From Bradyrhizobium cenepequi (lineage in GTDB: Bacteria > Pseudomonadota > Alphaproteobacteria > Rhizobiales > Xanthobacteraceae), in assembly GCF_020329485.1 (NCBI RefSeq), contig NZ_JAGKJI010000026.1, forward strand, positions 26,999 through 90,998: a stretch of 64,000 nucleotides of DNA, written 5' to 3'. Numbering within the stretch: position 1 is the stretch's first letter; each line of letters starts with the position of its first letter. Of the stretch, positions 51,810 through 60,577 are shown in pieces. The notes below the pieces were generated by a model. It was not told the origin of the DNA. It saw only the letters and a list, made by a program, of their open reading frames with translations, and ran no database searches. Both the position numbers and the translations under genes were made by a program.

Positions 51810-53033
51810 TCAGGTTGTAGCGGCTGCTTCGGATACCTGTGGCTTGCGGTCGGTGACGAGGGCGAGCAGCACCGTCAGCACCATGAAGGCGGCGGACGCG
51901 CCGAACACCCAATGCGGCAGATTATGGTCCATGATCCAGCCGAACAGCAGCGGGCTGGCGATGCCGCCGAAGTTGAAGCCGGTGGAGACGATGCCGAAGG
52001 CGCGGCCGGCCGCCCCCGGCGGCGCCGCATTGCGCACCAGCATGTCCCGCGAGGGCGTGATCACGCCGCCGAGAAAACCGGCCAGGCCGAGCGCCACGGT
52101 CAGCACTGCCGATGGCAGGTTGACCAGCGCGATCACGATCACGATCACCGCGTTGACCGCGAAGCAGCCGGCCGCGACCTGGCTGTGGCGGTCTGTGCGG
52201 TCAGCGAGATAGCCGCCGGCGAGCACCCCGACGGCGCTGGCGCCGAGGAACGCAGTCAGCGCGATATTGGCCGACGAGAACGACACGCCATAGCCGCTAA
52301 GCAGCGCCACCACGCCGAAATTGTTGATCCCCGCGGTGGACAGGCTGAGCAGCGTGAAGAACACGGTCAGCACCATGATCGCCGGCGTTATCACGCTCGC
52401 TTGCACCTTCTCAGTGCCCTCGGGCCTGTCCTTCGCGGCACCGGCATCGGGAATGCCCATGACGACCAGCAACAGCGCCACCAGCGGGCCGACGGCGCCG
52501 GCGACCATCAGCGCGCCAAGCCCGCCAATTCCCGCCACCAACGCCGCCACGATCGCGGGCGCGACCGCGCCGCCGAGAAAGCCGGCAAAGGTGTGGATCG
52601 CGAACGCGCGGCCCATCCGCGCCTCATCCATATGCGCCGACAGGATCGCATAATTGGCGGGGTGATAGACGCTGTTGGCGAGCCCGAGCGCGATCGCGCT
52701 GACGATCAGCGCCGGATAGCTCAAATGCGTACCGAGCCCGATCAGGGCAAAGCCGCCCAGGCAAAGCCCGATCAGGAGGATTTTTCGCGCGCCGATATGG
52801 TCGGCGAGATAGCCGATCGGCGCCTGCGTCAGCCCGGAGACCAGTGCGAACGCAGTCAGCGCGAAGCCGAGCTCGATATAACCGACGCCGAGCTGCTCCT
52901 TCAGGAAGGGGAACAGCATCGGCAGCACGAAGAGATGGAAATGGCTGACCCAATGCGCGATCGAAATCCCTGTCAGCGTGCGCAGCGCGCTGTCGGTCTT
53001 CAATTGCTGCGGTGCGGCGAGAACATCAGCCAT
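51810..53033 (-). CDS. MFS transporter
   Basis: This 407-residue protein has 12 hydrophobic segments. The loop 2-3 motif GYLADHIGARKI and its counterpart GGYLADRTDRHSQ in the second half mark it as MFS. It resembles the group with the FosA/FSR-like and CynX-like transporters (SIAHWVSHFHLFVLPMLFPFL at the start). The substrate is unknown. The ATG at 53033 is preferred over 53183, because the extension lies in a dispersed repeat. It is upstream of the deacylase gene on the same strand, separated by 90 bp, so the two may form an uptake-and-hydrolysis pair. Confidence 0.9.
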   Translation of the reverse strand: MADVLAAPQQLKTDSALRTLTGISIAHWVSHFHLFVLPMLFPFLKEQLGVGYIELGFALTAFALVSGLTQAPIGYLADHIGARKILLIGLCLGGFALIGLGTHLSYPALIVSAIALGLANSVYHPANYAILSAHMDEARMGRAFAIHTFAGFLGGAVAPAIVAALVAGIGGLGALMVAGAVGPLVALLLVVMGIPDAGAAKDRPEGTEKVQASVITPAIMVLTVFFTLLSLSTAGINNFGVVALLSGYGVSFSSANIALTAFLGASAVGVLAGGYLADRTDRHSQVAAGCFAVNAVIVIVIALVNLPSAVLTVALGLAGFLGGVITPSRDMLVRNAAPPGAAGRAFGIVSTGFNFGGIASPLLFGWIMDHNLPHWVFGASAAFMVLTVLLALVTDRKPQVSEAAATT

Positions 53034-53077
53034 ATCAATGAGAAGCCCATCAAAATTGTGACGCCCGGCAAGGCTTA

Positions 53078-53170
53078 AAGCATGATCCGGAAAAGTGGGA
53101 AGCGGTTTTCCGAAAAGATCATGCTCAAACAAAGAGATCAGCTCATGATCCGGTCCGATCATGAGCTGAG
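53078..53170. repeat. Dispersed AAAGCATGATCCGGAAAAGTGG...CATGCTC repeat
   Basis: Like the element at 31538, it has AAGCATGATCCGGAAAAG / CGAAAAGATCATGCTC and a second palindrome, AGCTCATGATC / GATCATGAGCT. It separates the divergent MFS and ATP-grasp genes, so their promoters must lie near it. Confidence 0.88.
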
Positions 53171-53297
53171 GGAAAATATCCATTGTCCGTTATTTGTCCA
53201 TGAAGGCCGCTGCATGGCTGCCCCGGCAACCGCGTCCTTGCCGACATGCGGCATTAAAGCGGCAAGACAAGCACTTGCATTGTAGCAATGATCTGGC

Positions 53298-54560
53298 ATG
53301 ACCGATCCGGCAAGAAAGCTGCGCATCCTGATCCCCGAGGGGGCGAGCACCTCGGCGCGCGAGGCGATCACGATCCTTGGGCTTGCCGGGCACCATGTCG
53401 AAGTCTGCGATCCCTCGCCCTGGTGCTTGTCGCGCTATTCGCGCTTTGTGCGGAAATTTCACCGCTGCCCGGGATTGCGCCATGACCCCGAGGGATTCCT
53501 TGGCTTCGTCGAGCGGCTCCTGAAGCCGGCAGCATTCGACGTGCTGCTGCCGACCCATGAGCAGGGTTTCCTGTTCGCGCGCGCCGAGGCGCGGCTGAAA
53601 GGCCGTGTCGGCCTGGCGCTGCCGCGATTCGACAGTTACCGCATGGTGCACAGCAAGGCCGGCTTCAGCCGCCTGCTCGACCAATTGGGCCTGCCGCAGC
53701 CGCCGACGCGGATCGTGACGTCGGAAAGCGAGCTGCGCGAGGCCATCCGCTTCCCCACCGTGATCAAGACCTCGGTCGGCACCGCAAGCCGCGGCATCTG
53801 GTTCGTGCGCGACCAGGCCGATTTCAACATCGCGCTGTATGAGCTCGGCGCGGCCGATACTTTTGCGGGTGAGCTTCTGGTGCAGGATCTCGTCACCGGC
53901 ACCACCGAGAAGGCGCAATCGGTGTTTTGCTTTGGCAAGCTGGTCGGCTTCCATGCCTATCGACAGATCGCGCCCGGCGTCGGCGGCGGCGAGGCGATCA
54001 AGGAGAGCGTCAGCCGTCCGAAGGTGCGCGCCTATCTCGAAGCGATCGGAGCAGCGCTGGCCTGGCACGGCGCGCTGTCGATCGATTATGTCGCCCCGAT
54101 CGACAGCGACGTTCCGCTGCTGATCGACTGCAATCCGCGCCTGGTCGAGCCGCTCAACGCATTCCGCGCCGGCACCGATCTGGTCGACCTGCTGCTGCGC
54201 GTTTCGCTCGGCGAGACGCCGCAGCCCTTGCCCGAAAGCCGCACGGGCGTTCGGACGCATTTGGCGATGCAGGCGCTGCTCGGCCACGCCTCCCGCGGCG
54301 GCACCAGGCGCGACATTCTGGTGGAGTGCAGTGACCTCCTGAAGACCTCAGGGCCATACAACGCCAGCACCGAGGAATTGACGCCGGTGCAGCTCGATTG
54401 GCTCAGCGCCGTGCCGCTGGCGATGACCGCCGGCCTGACCCTGGTCTCGCCGAAACTGGCAAGGACGGTTGCCCGCGGCGGTTTCGGCGCGCATCTGCTG
54501 GATCTGAATAGCATCCGCAAGATCGAACGCGAGGATTTCGCCGGATTGCATCAACCGTAG
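53298..54560 (+). CDS. ATP-grasp domain protein of unknown substrate
   Basis: The 420-residue protein has an N-terminal Rossmann-like preATP-grasp region (RKLRILIPEGASTSAREAI), and an ATP-grasp region with FPTVIKTSVGTASRGIWFV as the P-loop, ELLVQDLVTG as the hinge strand, and LSIDYVAPIDSDVPLLIDCNPRLVEP with the metal-binding Asp and Asn. It would ligate a carboxylate to an amine or thiol through an acyl phosphate. Related proteins include carbamoyl-phosphate synthase-like ligases. No neighbour supplies a substrate clue. The TAG stop lies at the start of a dispersed repeat. Confidence 0.85.
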   Translation: MTDPARKLRILIPEGASTSAREAITILGLAGHHVEVCDPSPWCLSRYSRFVRKFHRCPGLRHDPEGFLGFVERLLKPAAFDVLLPTHEQGFLFARAEARLKGRVGLALPRFDSYRMVHSKAGFSRLLDQLGLPQPPTRIVTSESELREAIRFPTVIKTSVGTASRGIWFVRDQADFNIALYELGAADTFAGELLVQDLVTGTTEKAQSVFCFGKLVGFHAYRQIAPGVGGGEAIKESVSRPKVRAYLEAIGAALAWHGALSIDYVAPIDSDVPLLIDCNPRLVEPLNAFRAGTDLVDLLLRVSLGETPQPLPESRTGVRTHLAMQALLGHASRGGTRRDILVECSDLLKTSGPYNASTEELTPVQLDWLSAVPLAMTAGLTLVSPKLARTVARGGFGAHLLDLNSIRKIEREDFAGLHQP

Positions 54561-54645
54561 CAAGGGTGGGCAAAGCATAGCGTGCCCACCATTGCGAGCG
54601 GAGTGCTTAATGGTGGGCACGTCGCTGCGCTCCTTTGCCCACCCA
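54556..54645. repeat. Dispersed GTAGCAAGGGTGGGCAAAG palindromic repeat, copy 3
   Basis: GGGTGGGCAAAGCATAGCGTGCCCACCA and TGGTGGGCACGTCGCTGCGCTCCTTTGCCCACCC are the arms, as in the elements at 25579 and 41444. The left end contains the stop codon of the ATP-grasp gene. Confidence 0.85.
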
Positions 54646-54659
54646 GCAATTCTTGCGCC

Positions 54660-54815
54660 TCACAACGGCTCATCATCCGGGCCGTAGCGGTCGCGCTTCG
54701 GCGTTGCGATGTCGCCGTCTTCGTGCTCGTCGTCTTCGTCATGAGGCGCAGGCGGCGGCTTCGGCTTGTCGCTCTCCTGCTTCGGAGGTTGGTTTTTCTT
54801 CCAGATCCCGCCCAT
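54660..54815 (-). CDS. 51-residue charged protein
   Basis: This short frame encodes 51 residues: a basic start (MGGIWKKNQPPKQESDKP), a proline run, and an acidic central part (HDEDDEHEDGD) ending RYGPDDEPL. GGGAG lies 6 bases before the ATG. Proline and charge bias and the ribosome-binding site suggest a real but unstructured protein. It precedes the TonB receptor gene's 3' end; nothing shows what it does. Confidence 0.55.
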   Translation of the reverse strand: MGGIWKKNQPPKQESDKPKPPPAPHDEDDEHEDGDIATPKRDRYGPDDEPL

Positions 54816-54899
54816 ATCGATCTCCCGCCACCACGACATAGTGACTGATTCGGGCGGAACAAGCCGGTCCGCGCGGCCTACGCGGACCGGCGAAGCGCT

Positions 54900-57164
54900 T
54901 CAGAACGTCGCGCCGACCTTCACCAGGAAGGTGCGGCCCGGCAGCGGATAGGCGTTGAAGCGGCCGGGCGTGAAGTTAGAGGCGATGGCGTAGTCGTAAT
55001 AGAGCGCATCGAGCAGGTTGTTGACGCTGACCGACCAGAACAAATGCTCATAGGCGCCGCTCAGCTTGAGGTCGATGGTCGCATCGCCGGGGATGCGGGC
55101 CTGGGTATTGGCCTGGTCGTTGTCCATCGCGCGCGAGCTCCAGGCGCGCAGTGTGGCGTCGAGCACGAGATAGTTGTCCCAGATGTTCCAGGTCACGCCG
55201 AGATTGCCGGTCGTGCGCGACACCAGCGGCACATCGCTGCCGGCGAATTGTCCCTCGCGGAACACAGCGCGCGTGTAAGCCATGCCGCCGCGCAGCGACA
55301 CGGTATCGCTGACGCGCAGCGAGGCCTGCGTCTCCGCGCCATAGCGCCGGGTCGGATCGAGGTTGACGTTGTAGAACAGCACGGGATTGAAATGGATCTC
55401 GTTCTCGAGCTCCATGTTGTAGATGCTCGTCTGCACCTGGAAGCGATTGGTCTTAACGCGGAAGCCGCCCTCGACGTCGTGCGAAGTCTGGGTCTTCAAC
55501 CGGAAGTTCTGCGGCAGCGGGCTGAAGTCGGCATCGAAAGCGGGGCCGGTCGAGACGCGCTCATCGACATCGGGCGTGCGGAACGCGTGCGCGGCACGGG
55601 CGAACACCGAGAACACGTCGGTGATGCGGTGCTCGACGCCGACATGCAGCGCGTAGTTGGTCTCGCTCTGGTCGAGCGGCCTCGCCTGCGCGTCGAAGGC
55701 GAACGGCGCGTTGGGATCGTAGCGGTCGCGCGCGCTCAGCCAGGTGTTCTGCACCCGCGCGCCATAGGAGAAATCGGTCGTAGGCAGCAGGCCGACCGTG
55801 TGCTGCCAATAGCCGGCGAGCGACTGCTGCGACAGGTCGTAGGTATGGATCGGCGGTGCGCTCCGGAACGAGCCGCGTTGCTGGTGGAACGTCGCATCGT
55901 AATAGTCGATGCCGGTGAGGATCGACGAGGGAATCCCGAAGATCGAATTGTTGACGCTCAGCCGCGGCGTAATCGACCAGGTCTGCAGCGCGGCGTCATT
56001 GTAGGTCGACGCGAAGCTCGGCAGCGGCGAGGTGCCGAAGAACGCGCTTTGCGTGTCCTTCTGGCGATAGCCACCATCGACGATCAGGTCGACGCCGTTT
56101 AGAAGCGTCTTGGTGAAGCCGGCCGTCGCGCTCGCGCCTTGCTGGTTGCCGTAGTCGAACGGCGTGCTGGTGCCTCTGCGGTTGGTAACGAGCTCATTGA
56201 CGCCGACTGACGGATCGACCAGCCGGCCGCCAGGGAAACCCAGCTTCTGATCGTCGCCGGTCACGGTCAGGAAGGCTTTCAGGTCCGGCGTGTTATAGTT
56301 GAGATTGCCGACGCCGTTGCGCTGGTCGAGCGCATTGTTCACGCGGTAGCCGTCGGACTTGATGCCGTTGCCGTAGAACGAGGCCGACCATGGCCCGGAA
56401 TTCACGGCGCTCGAGATCGCCGCCATGCGCTGGTTGAAGGAGCCGTAGCCGGCTTCGCCGCGGATCGAGACCGGCGGGCCGCCGGCGCCGGTCTTGGTGA
56501 CGATGTTGATCACGCCGCCGACCGCGTTGTCGCCGTAGAGCACGGCGCCGCTGTTGCCGCGGGTGATCTCGATGCGCTCGATCGAATCGAGCGGGATGGT
56601 CGAGAGGTCGACCTGCGCCATGTCGACGTCGTTGAGCCGCCGCCCGTTGAGCAGGAATAGCGTGTTGGCGGTGGCGAAGGCGCCGAAGCCGCGCAGATCG
56701 ACCGAGGTCTTGGCGCCGTTCACGCCGCCATAGAGCGATTGCAACTGCACGCCGGGCACCTGCGCGATGATCTCCGCCAGGGTGTGTGACGGCGAATGCG
56801 CGATGTCGTCGGCGGTGATCACGCTCGACGATGCCCCGACAATGCCGGCGAACTGCGGCCCGCCGCCACCCCCACCGGATGACGTTCCGGTACCAGCAGC
56901 ACCGCCCGAACTCGTGCCACCGGCCGGCTGCGCATTGGTCGGCACCTGGCCCGGCGCCGGGCGGCGCGGGCCTGTCGTGTCGTCGGGCGTGGGCTTGGCG
57001 CGCGTGCGGCTCTGGTCGACCGGAGCCCTGACCTCAACCGGGGGCAATTGATCGGAAAGCGGCTCTTGCGCCCGTGCTACGGACACAAGGAACGTCGGCG
57101 CCAGCATGGTCGACGCGAGCAGGAGCGCCCGGCGGCGCTTGGTGGCTGTGATCGTGGAAAACAT
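54900..57164 (-). CDS. btuB: TonB-dependent vitamin B12 receptor
   Basis: This 754-residue outer-membrane protein has a signal peptide (LLLASTMLAPTFLVSVARAQ), a TonB-box-like LPPVEVRAP, a plug domain (DDIAHSPSHTLAEIIAQVPGVQL, TLFLLNGRRLNDVD, GNSGAVLYGDNAVGGVINIVTK) and a C-terminal beta barrel ending in Phe (LVKVGATF). A Gly/Ser/Pro-rich linker of about 60 residues separates the TonB box from the plug, longer than usual. The cobalamin riboswitch upstream and the adjacent btuCDF operon argue for B12 as ligand; the receptor sequence alone would be ambiguous with other TonB receptors. Repression by adenosylcobalamin through the riboswitch is expected. Confidence 0.88.
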   Translation of the reverse strand: MFSTITATKRRRALLLASTMLAPTFLVSVARAQEPLSDQLPPVEVRAPVDQSRTRAKPTPDDTTGPRRPAPGQVPTNAQPAGGTSSGGAAGTGTSSGGGGGGPQFAGIVGASSSVITADDIAHSPSHTLAEIIAQVPGVQLQSLYGGVNGAKTSVDLRGFGAFATANTLFLLNGRRLNDVDMAQVDLSTIPLDSIERIEITRGNSGAVLYGDNAVGGVINIVTKTGAGGPPVSIRGEAGYGSFNQRMAAISSAVNSGPWSASFYGNGIKSDGYRVNNALDQRNGVGNLNYNTPDLKAFLTVTGDDQKLGFPGGRLVDPSVGVNELVTNRRGTSTPFDYGNQQGASATAGFTKTLLNGVDLIVDGGYRQKDTQSAFFGTSPLPSFASTYNDAALQTWSITPRLSVNNSIFGIPSSILTGIDYYDATFHQQRGSFRSAPPIHTYDLSQQSLAGYWQHTVGLLPTTDFSYGARVQNTWLSARDRYDPNAPFAFDAQARPLDQSETNYALHVGVEHRITDVFSVFARAAHAFRTPDVDERVSTGPAFDADFSPLPQNFRLKTQTSHDVEGGFRVKTNRFQVQTSIYNMELENEIHFNPVLFYNVNLDPTRRYGAETQASLRVSDTVSLRGGMAYTRAVFREGQFAGSDVPLVSRTTGNLGVTWNIWDNYLVLDATLRAWSSRAMDNDQANTQARIPGDATIDLKLSGAYEHLFWSVSVNNLLDALYYDYAIASNFTPGRFNAYPLPGRTFLVKVGATF

Positions 57165-57289
57165 TAGTGAGACCTCGGTATGACGTCAGTGGCACGTCAC
57201 AGCGAACCAAGGCTCACCATCGCGCTTCGCGCTTCAGGTGAAGCAAATGTCTGTACTCCCCGACCGACATCGTCGCGTGTGACCACGTA

Positions 57290-57460
57290 TGACGGCAGGT
57301 CTCCTGGCTCGCGGGTCGTTACCCTTCGTCGCCTTCCCAGGACCGAGACGCCCAGTGGCATAAGACGAAGGATTCACCGCATACAGTTGCGGGGGCAGCC
57401 GCGGCTTGAGGGAAGTTTCCCGGTACCGCATTCCCTTTTGATCCCGATAGGAACCGTCGC
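57290..57460 (-). promoter_or_regulatory. Cobalamin riboswitch upstream of btuB
   Basis: Read on the minus strand, the sequence contains the family landmarks in order: GGTTCC, GGGAATGCGGTACCGGG (57435-57419), the B12-box GCCACTGG (57359-57352), GGGAAGGCGACGAAGGG and AGCCAGGAGACCTGCC (57309-57294). Outer pairing GACGG / CCGTC supports helix P1. The element starts about 300 bases upstream of the btuB start and should shut off expression when adenosylcobalamin is abundant. The divergent btuCDF operon starts beyond its far end, so it is not controlled by this RNA. Confidence 0.93.
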
Positions 57461-57586
57461 TGCCATCTAGGATTTTGACGGCCCTTGAGTCAATCCCGGC
57501 GAAACTGCGGCGTCCTGTCTCCGATACGCATTTTTGTTCTGGTGTCGCTTGTCTGCCACCCAAATCGCTGCAAGAAGCAGGGCGCC

Positions 57587-58630
57587 ATGAGCGCACAGGA
57601 TTTCACGATAGCGGCCGGTCTCGCCGCGCGGCGGCGGTTAGGGGCGACCGTTGCAATGATCGCGTTGGCTATCTTGCTGATGCTGATCTCGCTCGGCACC
57701 GGCCCGGTGCGGCTGTCGCCGCTGACGGTCATCGAGGCGTTGTTCGGTGGCGGCAGCGATGTATCGCAGGTGATCGTGCGCGAGATCCGCCTGCCACGCA
57801 CCATTCTGGCGTTTGCGATCGGCGCCATCCTCGGGCTATCAGGCGCGGCGCTGCAGGGTTTGTTGCGCAATCCCTTGGCCTCGCCGTCGCTGTTCGGCGC
57901 GCCGCAATCGGCGGCCTTCGGCGCGGTGCTCGTGATCGCGCTGGGGGTCGCCGATGTGCGCTCCTACGCGCTGCCGGTCGCCGCCATCATCGCCGCGTTC
58001 GGCTCGGTGTTCGTGCTGCTTATGATCGCCGGCCGCAATGCGGGGCTGTTGATCCTGATCCTGGCGGGGCTTGCGATCTCGAGTCTGGCGGGCGCCGCGA
58101 CAGCGCTGGTGATGAACCTCGCCAGCAATCCGTTCCTGGTGCTCGAAATCGCGTTCTGGCTGCTTGGCTCGCTGGAGGACCGCAGCTTCCAGCATGTCGC
58201 CATGGCGCTGCCGTTCATCGTTGTCGGCGCCGCCATCCTGCTGTCGCAGGCCAGCGCCTTCCGCGCGCTCACGCTTGGCGAAGAGACTGCGCAGAGCCTC
58301 GGCGTCGATGTCGCGCGCCTGCGGCTGTTCGTGATTGCGGGTGTCGCGCTCGGCGTCGGCGGGGCGGTGGCGGTCACCGGCACCATCGGCTTCATCGGCC
58401 TGGTCGCGCCGCATCTGATGCGGCCGGTGATCGGCCACGATCCGGCGCGGCTATTGGTGCCGAGCGCGCTCGCGGGCTCGGCGCTGTTGCTTGCCGCCGA
58501 TATCGCGGTGCGCATCATCCCGTCGACCTCGGACATCAAGGTCGGCGTCCTGACCTCGATCATCGGTGTGCCGTTCTTTCTGTATCTCATCATGCGCGAG
58601 CGCCGTGCGCTCGGCGGAGGCGTCGCATGA
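57587..58630 (+). CDS. btuC: Cobalamin ABC transporter permease (FecCD family)
   Basis: From the ATG at 57587 the protein has 347 residues and about ten hydrophobic segments. REIRLPRTILAFAIGAILGLSGAALQGLLRNPLASPSLFGA is the conserved FecCD/BtuC region (quoted here by its key part, LPRTILAFAIGAILGLSG), and GLVAPHLMRPVIGHDPARLL is the loop that meets the ATPase. It forms the channel for B12. The gene overlaps btuD by 4 bases. Frame extension to 57485 is not supported. Divergence from btuB and the riboswitch supports cobalamin over siderophore import. Confidence 0.88.
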   Translation: MSAQDFTIAAGLAARRRLGATVAMIALAILLMLISLGTGPVRLSPLTVIEALFGGGSDVSQVIVREIRLPRTILAFAIGAILGLSGAALQGLLRNPLASPSLFGAPQSAAFGAVLVIALGVADVRSYALPVAAIIAAFGSVFVLLMIAGRNAGLLILILAGLAISSLAGAATALVMNLASNPFLVLEIAFWLLGSLEDRSFQHVAMALPFIVVGAAILLSQASAFRALTLGEETAQSLGVDVARLRLFVIAGVALGVGGAVAVTGTIGFIGLVAPHLMRPVIGHDPARLLVPSALAGSALLLAADIAVRIIPSTSDIKVGVLTSIIGVPFFLYLIMRERRALGGGVA

Positions 58631-59400
58631 CGATGCTGTCAGCCGAACACCTCAATGTCGCGCTCGGCGGCCGCCGCGTGCTCCGCGATGTCTCGCTGCA
58701 ACTTGCCGCAGGTCACCTCGTTGCCCTGGTCGGCCCGAACGGCGCCGGCAAGACCACGCTGCTGCGCGCGCTTGCCGGCCTCATCCCCTCCGTTGGCGTC
58801 ATCAAGGTGGGTGGCGAGGCGCTGGCTGGGCTGCCGCTGCGCGAACGGGCGAAACGCTTCGGCTACCTTCCGCAAGGGCACATGGTGCACTGGCCGCTGC
58901 CGGCGCGCGACATCGTCGCGCTCGGCCGCTATCCGCATGGCGCGACCGATCCGGCGCGGCTGTCCCCACGCGACACCGAGGCGGTGGCGCGGGCAATGCA
59001 GGCCGCCGATGTCATGGAATTCGCCGAGCGGCGCGTCACCGAGCTGTCCGGCGGCGAGCGCAGCCGCGTTGCGCTCGCGCGAGTGTTCGCGGTGGAGGCG
59101 CCGATCATCCTGGCGGACGAGCCGACCGCCTCGCTTGATCCGCGCCACCAGATCGACGTGATGAAGGGTTTGCGCGCTGCTGCCGATCAGGGCGTGCTGG
59201 TGATCGTGGTGACGCACGATCTCGGCCTTGCCGCGCGCTTTGCCGACCATGCGCTGGTGCTGTCGCAGGGCCACCTCGCATCGCAGGGCGCGCCGGCGGT
59301 GGCGCTGTCGGAAGCGGTCATGGCCGATGTGTTCCGCATCAGCGCCTTCCGCGCCGAATATCAGCGCGAGACGGTGATCGTGCCGTGGGCGGAGATTTGA
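58627..59400 (+). CDS. btuD: Cobalamin ABC transporter ATP-binding protein
   Basis: This 257-residue ATPase has Walker A GPNGAGKTT, signature LSGGERSRVALARVF, Walker B IILADEPTASLD and H-loop VVTHDLGLA. The TLLRALAGLIP start and YLPQGHMVHWPLPARDIVALGRYPH are typical of FecE/BtuD-type ATPases. Its start overlaps the btuC stop (ATGA), and its stop overlaps the btuF start (TGATG), so the three genes are translationally coupled. Confidence 0.88.
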   Translation: MTMLSAEHLNVALGGRRVLRDVSLQLAAGHLVALVGPNGAGKTTLLRALAGLIPSVGVIKVGGEALAGLPLRERAKRFGYLPQGHMVHWPLPARDIVALGRYPHGATDPARLSPRDTEAVARAMQAADVMEFAERRVTELSGGERSRVALARVFAVEAPIILADEPTASLDPRHQIDVMKGLRAAADQGVLVIVVTHDLGLAARFADHALVLSQGHLASQGAPAVALSEAVMADVFRISAFRAEYQRETVIVPWAEI

Positions 59401-60230
59401 TGCGCCGGCTCGCTGCATTCCTCGCAGCGTTCGCCTTGTACATCAACGCCGCGCTTGCAGCGAGCCCGCCGCGCATCGTCTCGATGAACGTCTGCAGCGA
59501 TCAATTGCTGCTCTCGCTCGCCGACCCCCAGCAGATCCTGGGGTTGAGCCGATTCTCCCGCGACGCCTGGCAATCTTTCGCCGCCGATAAGGCGCGCCGC
59601 TTCCCGATGCTGTCGGGCGGCGCAGAGGACGTGCTGGTGGCAAGACCTGACATCGTCGTCGCCAGCCTGTTCGACAAGCGCGCAACGCGCGAACTCCTGA
59701 AGGCAAACGGACTTCATCTCGTCGAGTTCAGCGTGCCGCGCACGCTGGACGAGGTGAGGGGCCAGATCCGCGAGATGGGTAAGATCGTGCAGCACCCGGA
59801 CCGCGCGGAGGCGGCAATCGCGAGGCTCGATGCCGCGATCGCCCGCGCGCGGCAGGCCGCAACCGGCAAACACTATCGCGTGCTGCCGCTGGCGCGCCGT
59901 GGCTGGGTGTCCGGCAGCGACAGCCTGGTCTCTTCGCTCCTGGCCGAGGCCGGTCTCTCCAATCCGGCCGGCGAGCTCGGCGTCGCCGCCGGCGGCTACG
60001 CCTCGCTGGAAGCGATCGTGCAACTGAGGCCGGATTTCATCCTGGTGTCGGAGGCCGGCGACCGCGCCGGAGATGACGGTCGCGCCTTCCTGCTGCATCC
60101 GGCGCTGGAGCACTTCTACCCGCCTGCGAGGCGCATCGTGCTTCCCGACCGTCTTACCGTCTGCGGCGGCGTGATGCTCGCCGACGCGCTGGACGTGCTG
60201 ACGAGGGAACTGCAGCGCGTGGCGCGATAG
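59400..60230 (+). CDS. btuF: Cobalamin ABC transporter periplasmic binding protein
   Basis: The 276-residue protein begins with a signal peptide, MRRLAAFLAAFALYINAALA, then PPRIVSMNVCSDQLLLSLAD, the typical start of the helical-backbone (BtuF/FepB-type) binding-protein fold. VLVARPDIVVASLFD and AIVQLRPDFILVSEAG are the two repeated lobe motifs. It would deliver B12 to BtuCD. It is the last gene of the btuCDF operon. A siderophore-binding role is not ruled out by sequence, but the locus favours B12. Confidence 0.85.
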   Translation: MRRLAAFLAAFALYINAALAASPPRIVSMNVCSDQLLLSLADPQQILGLSRFSRDAWQSFAADKARRFPMLSGGAEDVLVARPDIVVASLFDKRATRELLKANGLHLVEFSVPRTLDEVRGQIREMGKIVQHPDRAEAAIARLDAAIARARQAATGKHYRVLPLARRGWVSGSDSLVSSLLAEAGLSNPAGELGVAAGGYASLEAIVQLRPDFILVSEAGDRAGDDGRAFLLHPALEHFYPPARRIVLPDRLTVCGGVMLADALDVLTRELQRVAR

Positions 60231-60256
60231 TGTCACAGCGATCTATCTCTCCACTC

Positions 60257-60397
60257 GTCATTCCGGGGCTCGCCAACGGGTCCGCGCAAAGCGCGGCCCG
60301 ATGACAGGCTCCGCGAGAACCCGGAATCCATTTCTCCGCTTGCGTATGCGGCGCAATGGATTCCGGGCCTGCGCCTGGCGGCGCATCGCGGAATGAC
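60257..60397. repeat. Dispersed GTCATTCCGGGG repeat, variant
   Basis: It begins GTCATTCCGGGGCTCGCC, has AATCCATTTCTCCGC / AATGGATTCCGGG inner arms and ends GCGGAATGAC. It lacks the 20-bp palindrome of the elements at 15620, 20656 and 63584. It follows btuF and may end its transcript. Confidence 0.85.
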
Positions 60398-60577
60398 GAG
60401 GTGGAGCGATGGGCGCGCACCACTTGCTCCACTGTTCCTAGATTACGTTTTCGCTTGGTCCGAGCTACGGACGTAACCAGTATGATAGAGACGCGCCGAA
60501 ATCGCGCATTGCGACGATGTGCACGGAATAGCAGGATCGTCGCGGTGTTGCCGTTTTGACGGGAAGAGGAGAACACC

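Noticed and set aside
57234..57596. A 120-codon minus-strand frame upstream of btuB
   Set aside because: It overlaps the cobalamin riboswitch, whose conserved RNA landmarks explain the sequence better.
57475..58626. Long upstream part of the frame containing btuD
   Set aside because: It overlaps btuC in another frame; the btuD protein begins at 58627 with the ATP-binding domain.
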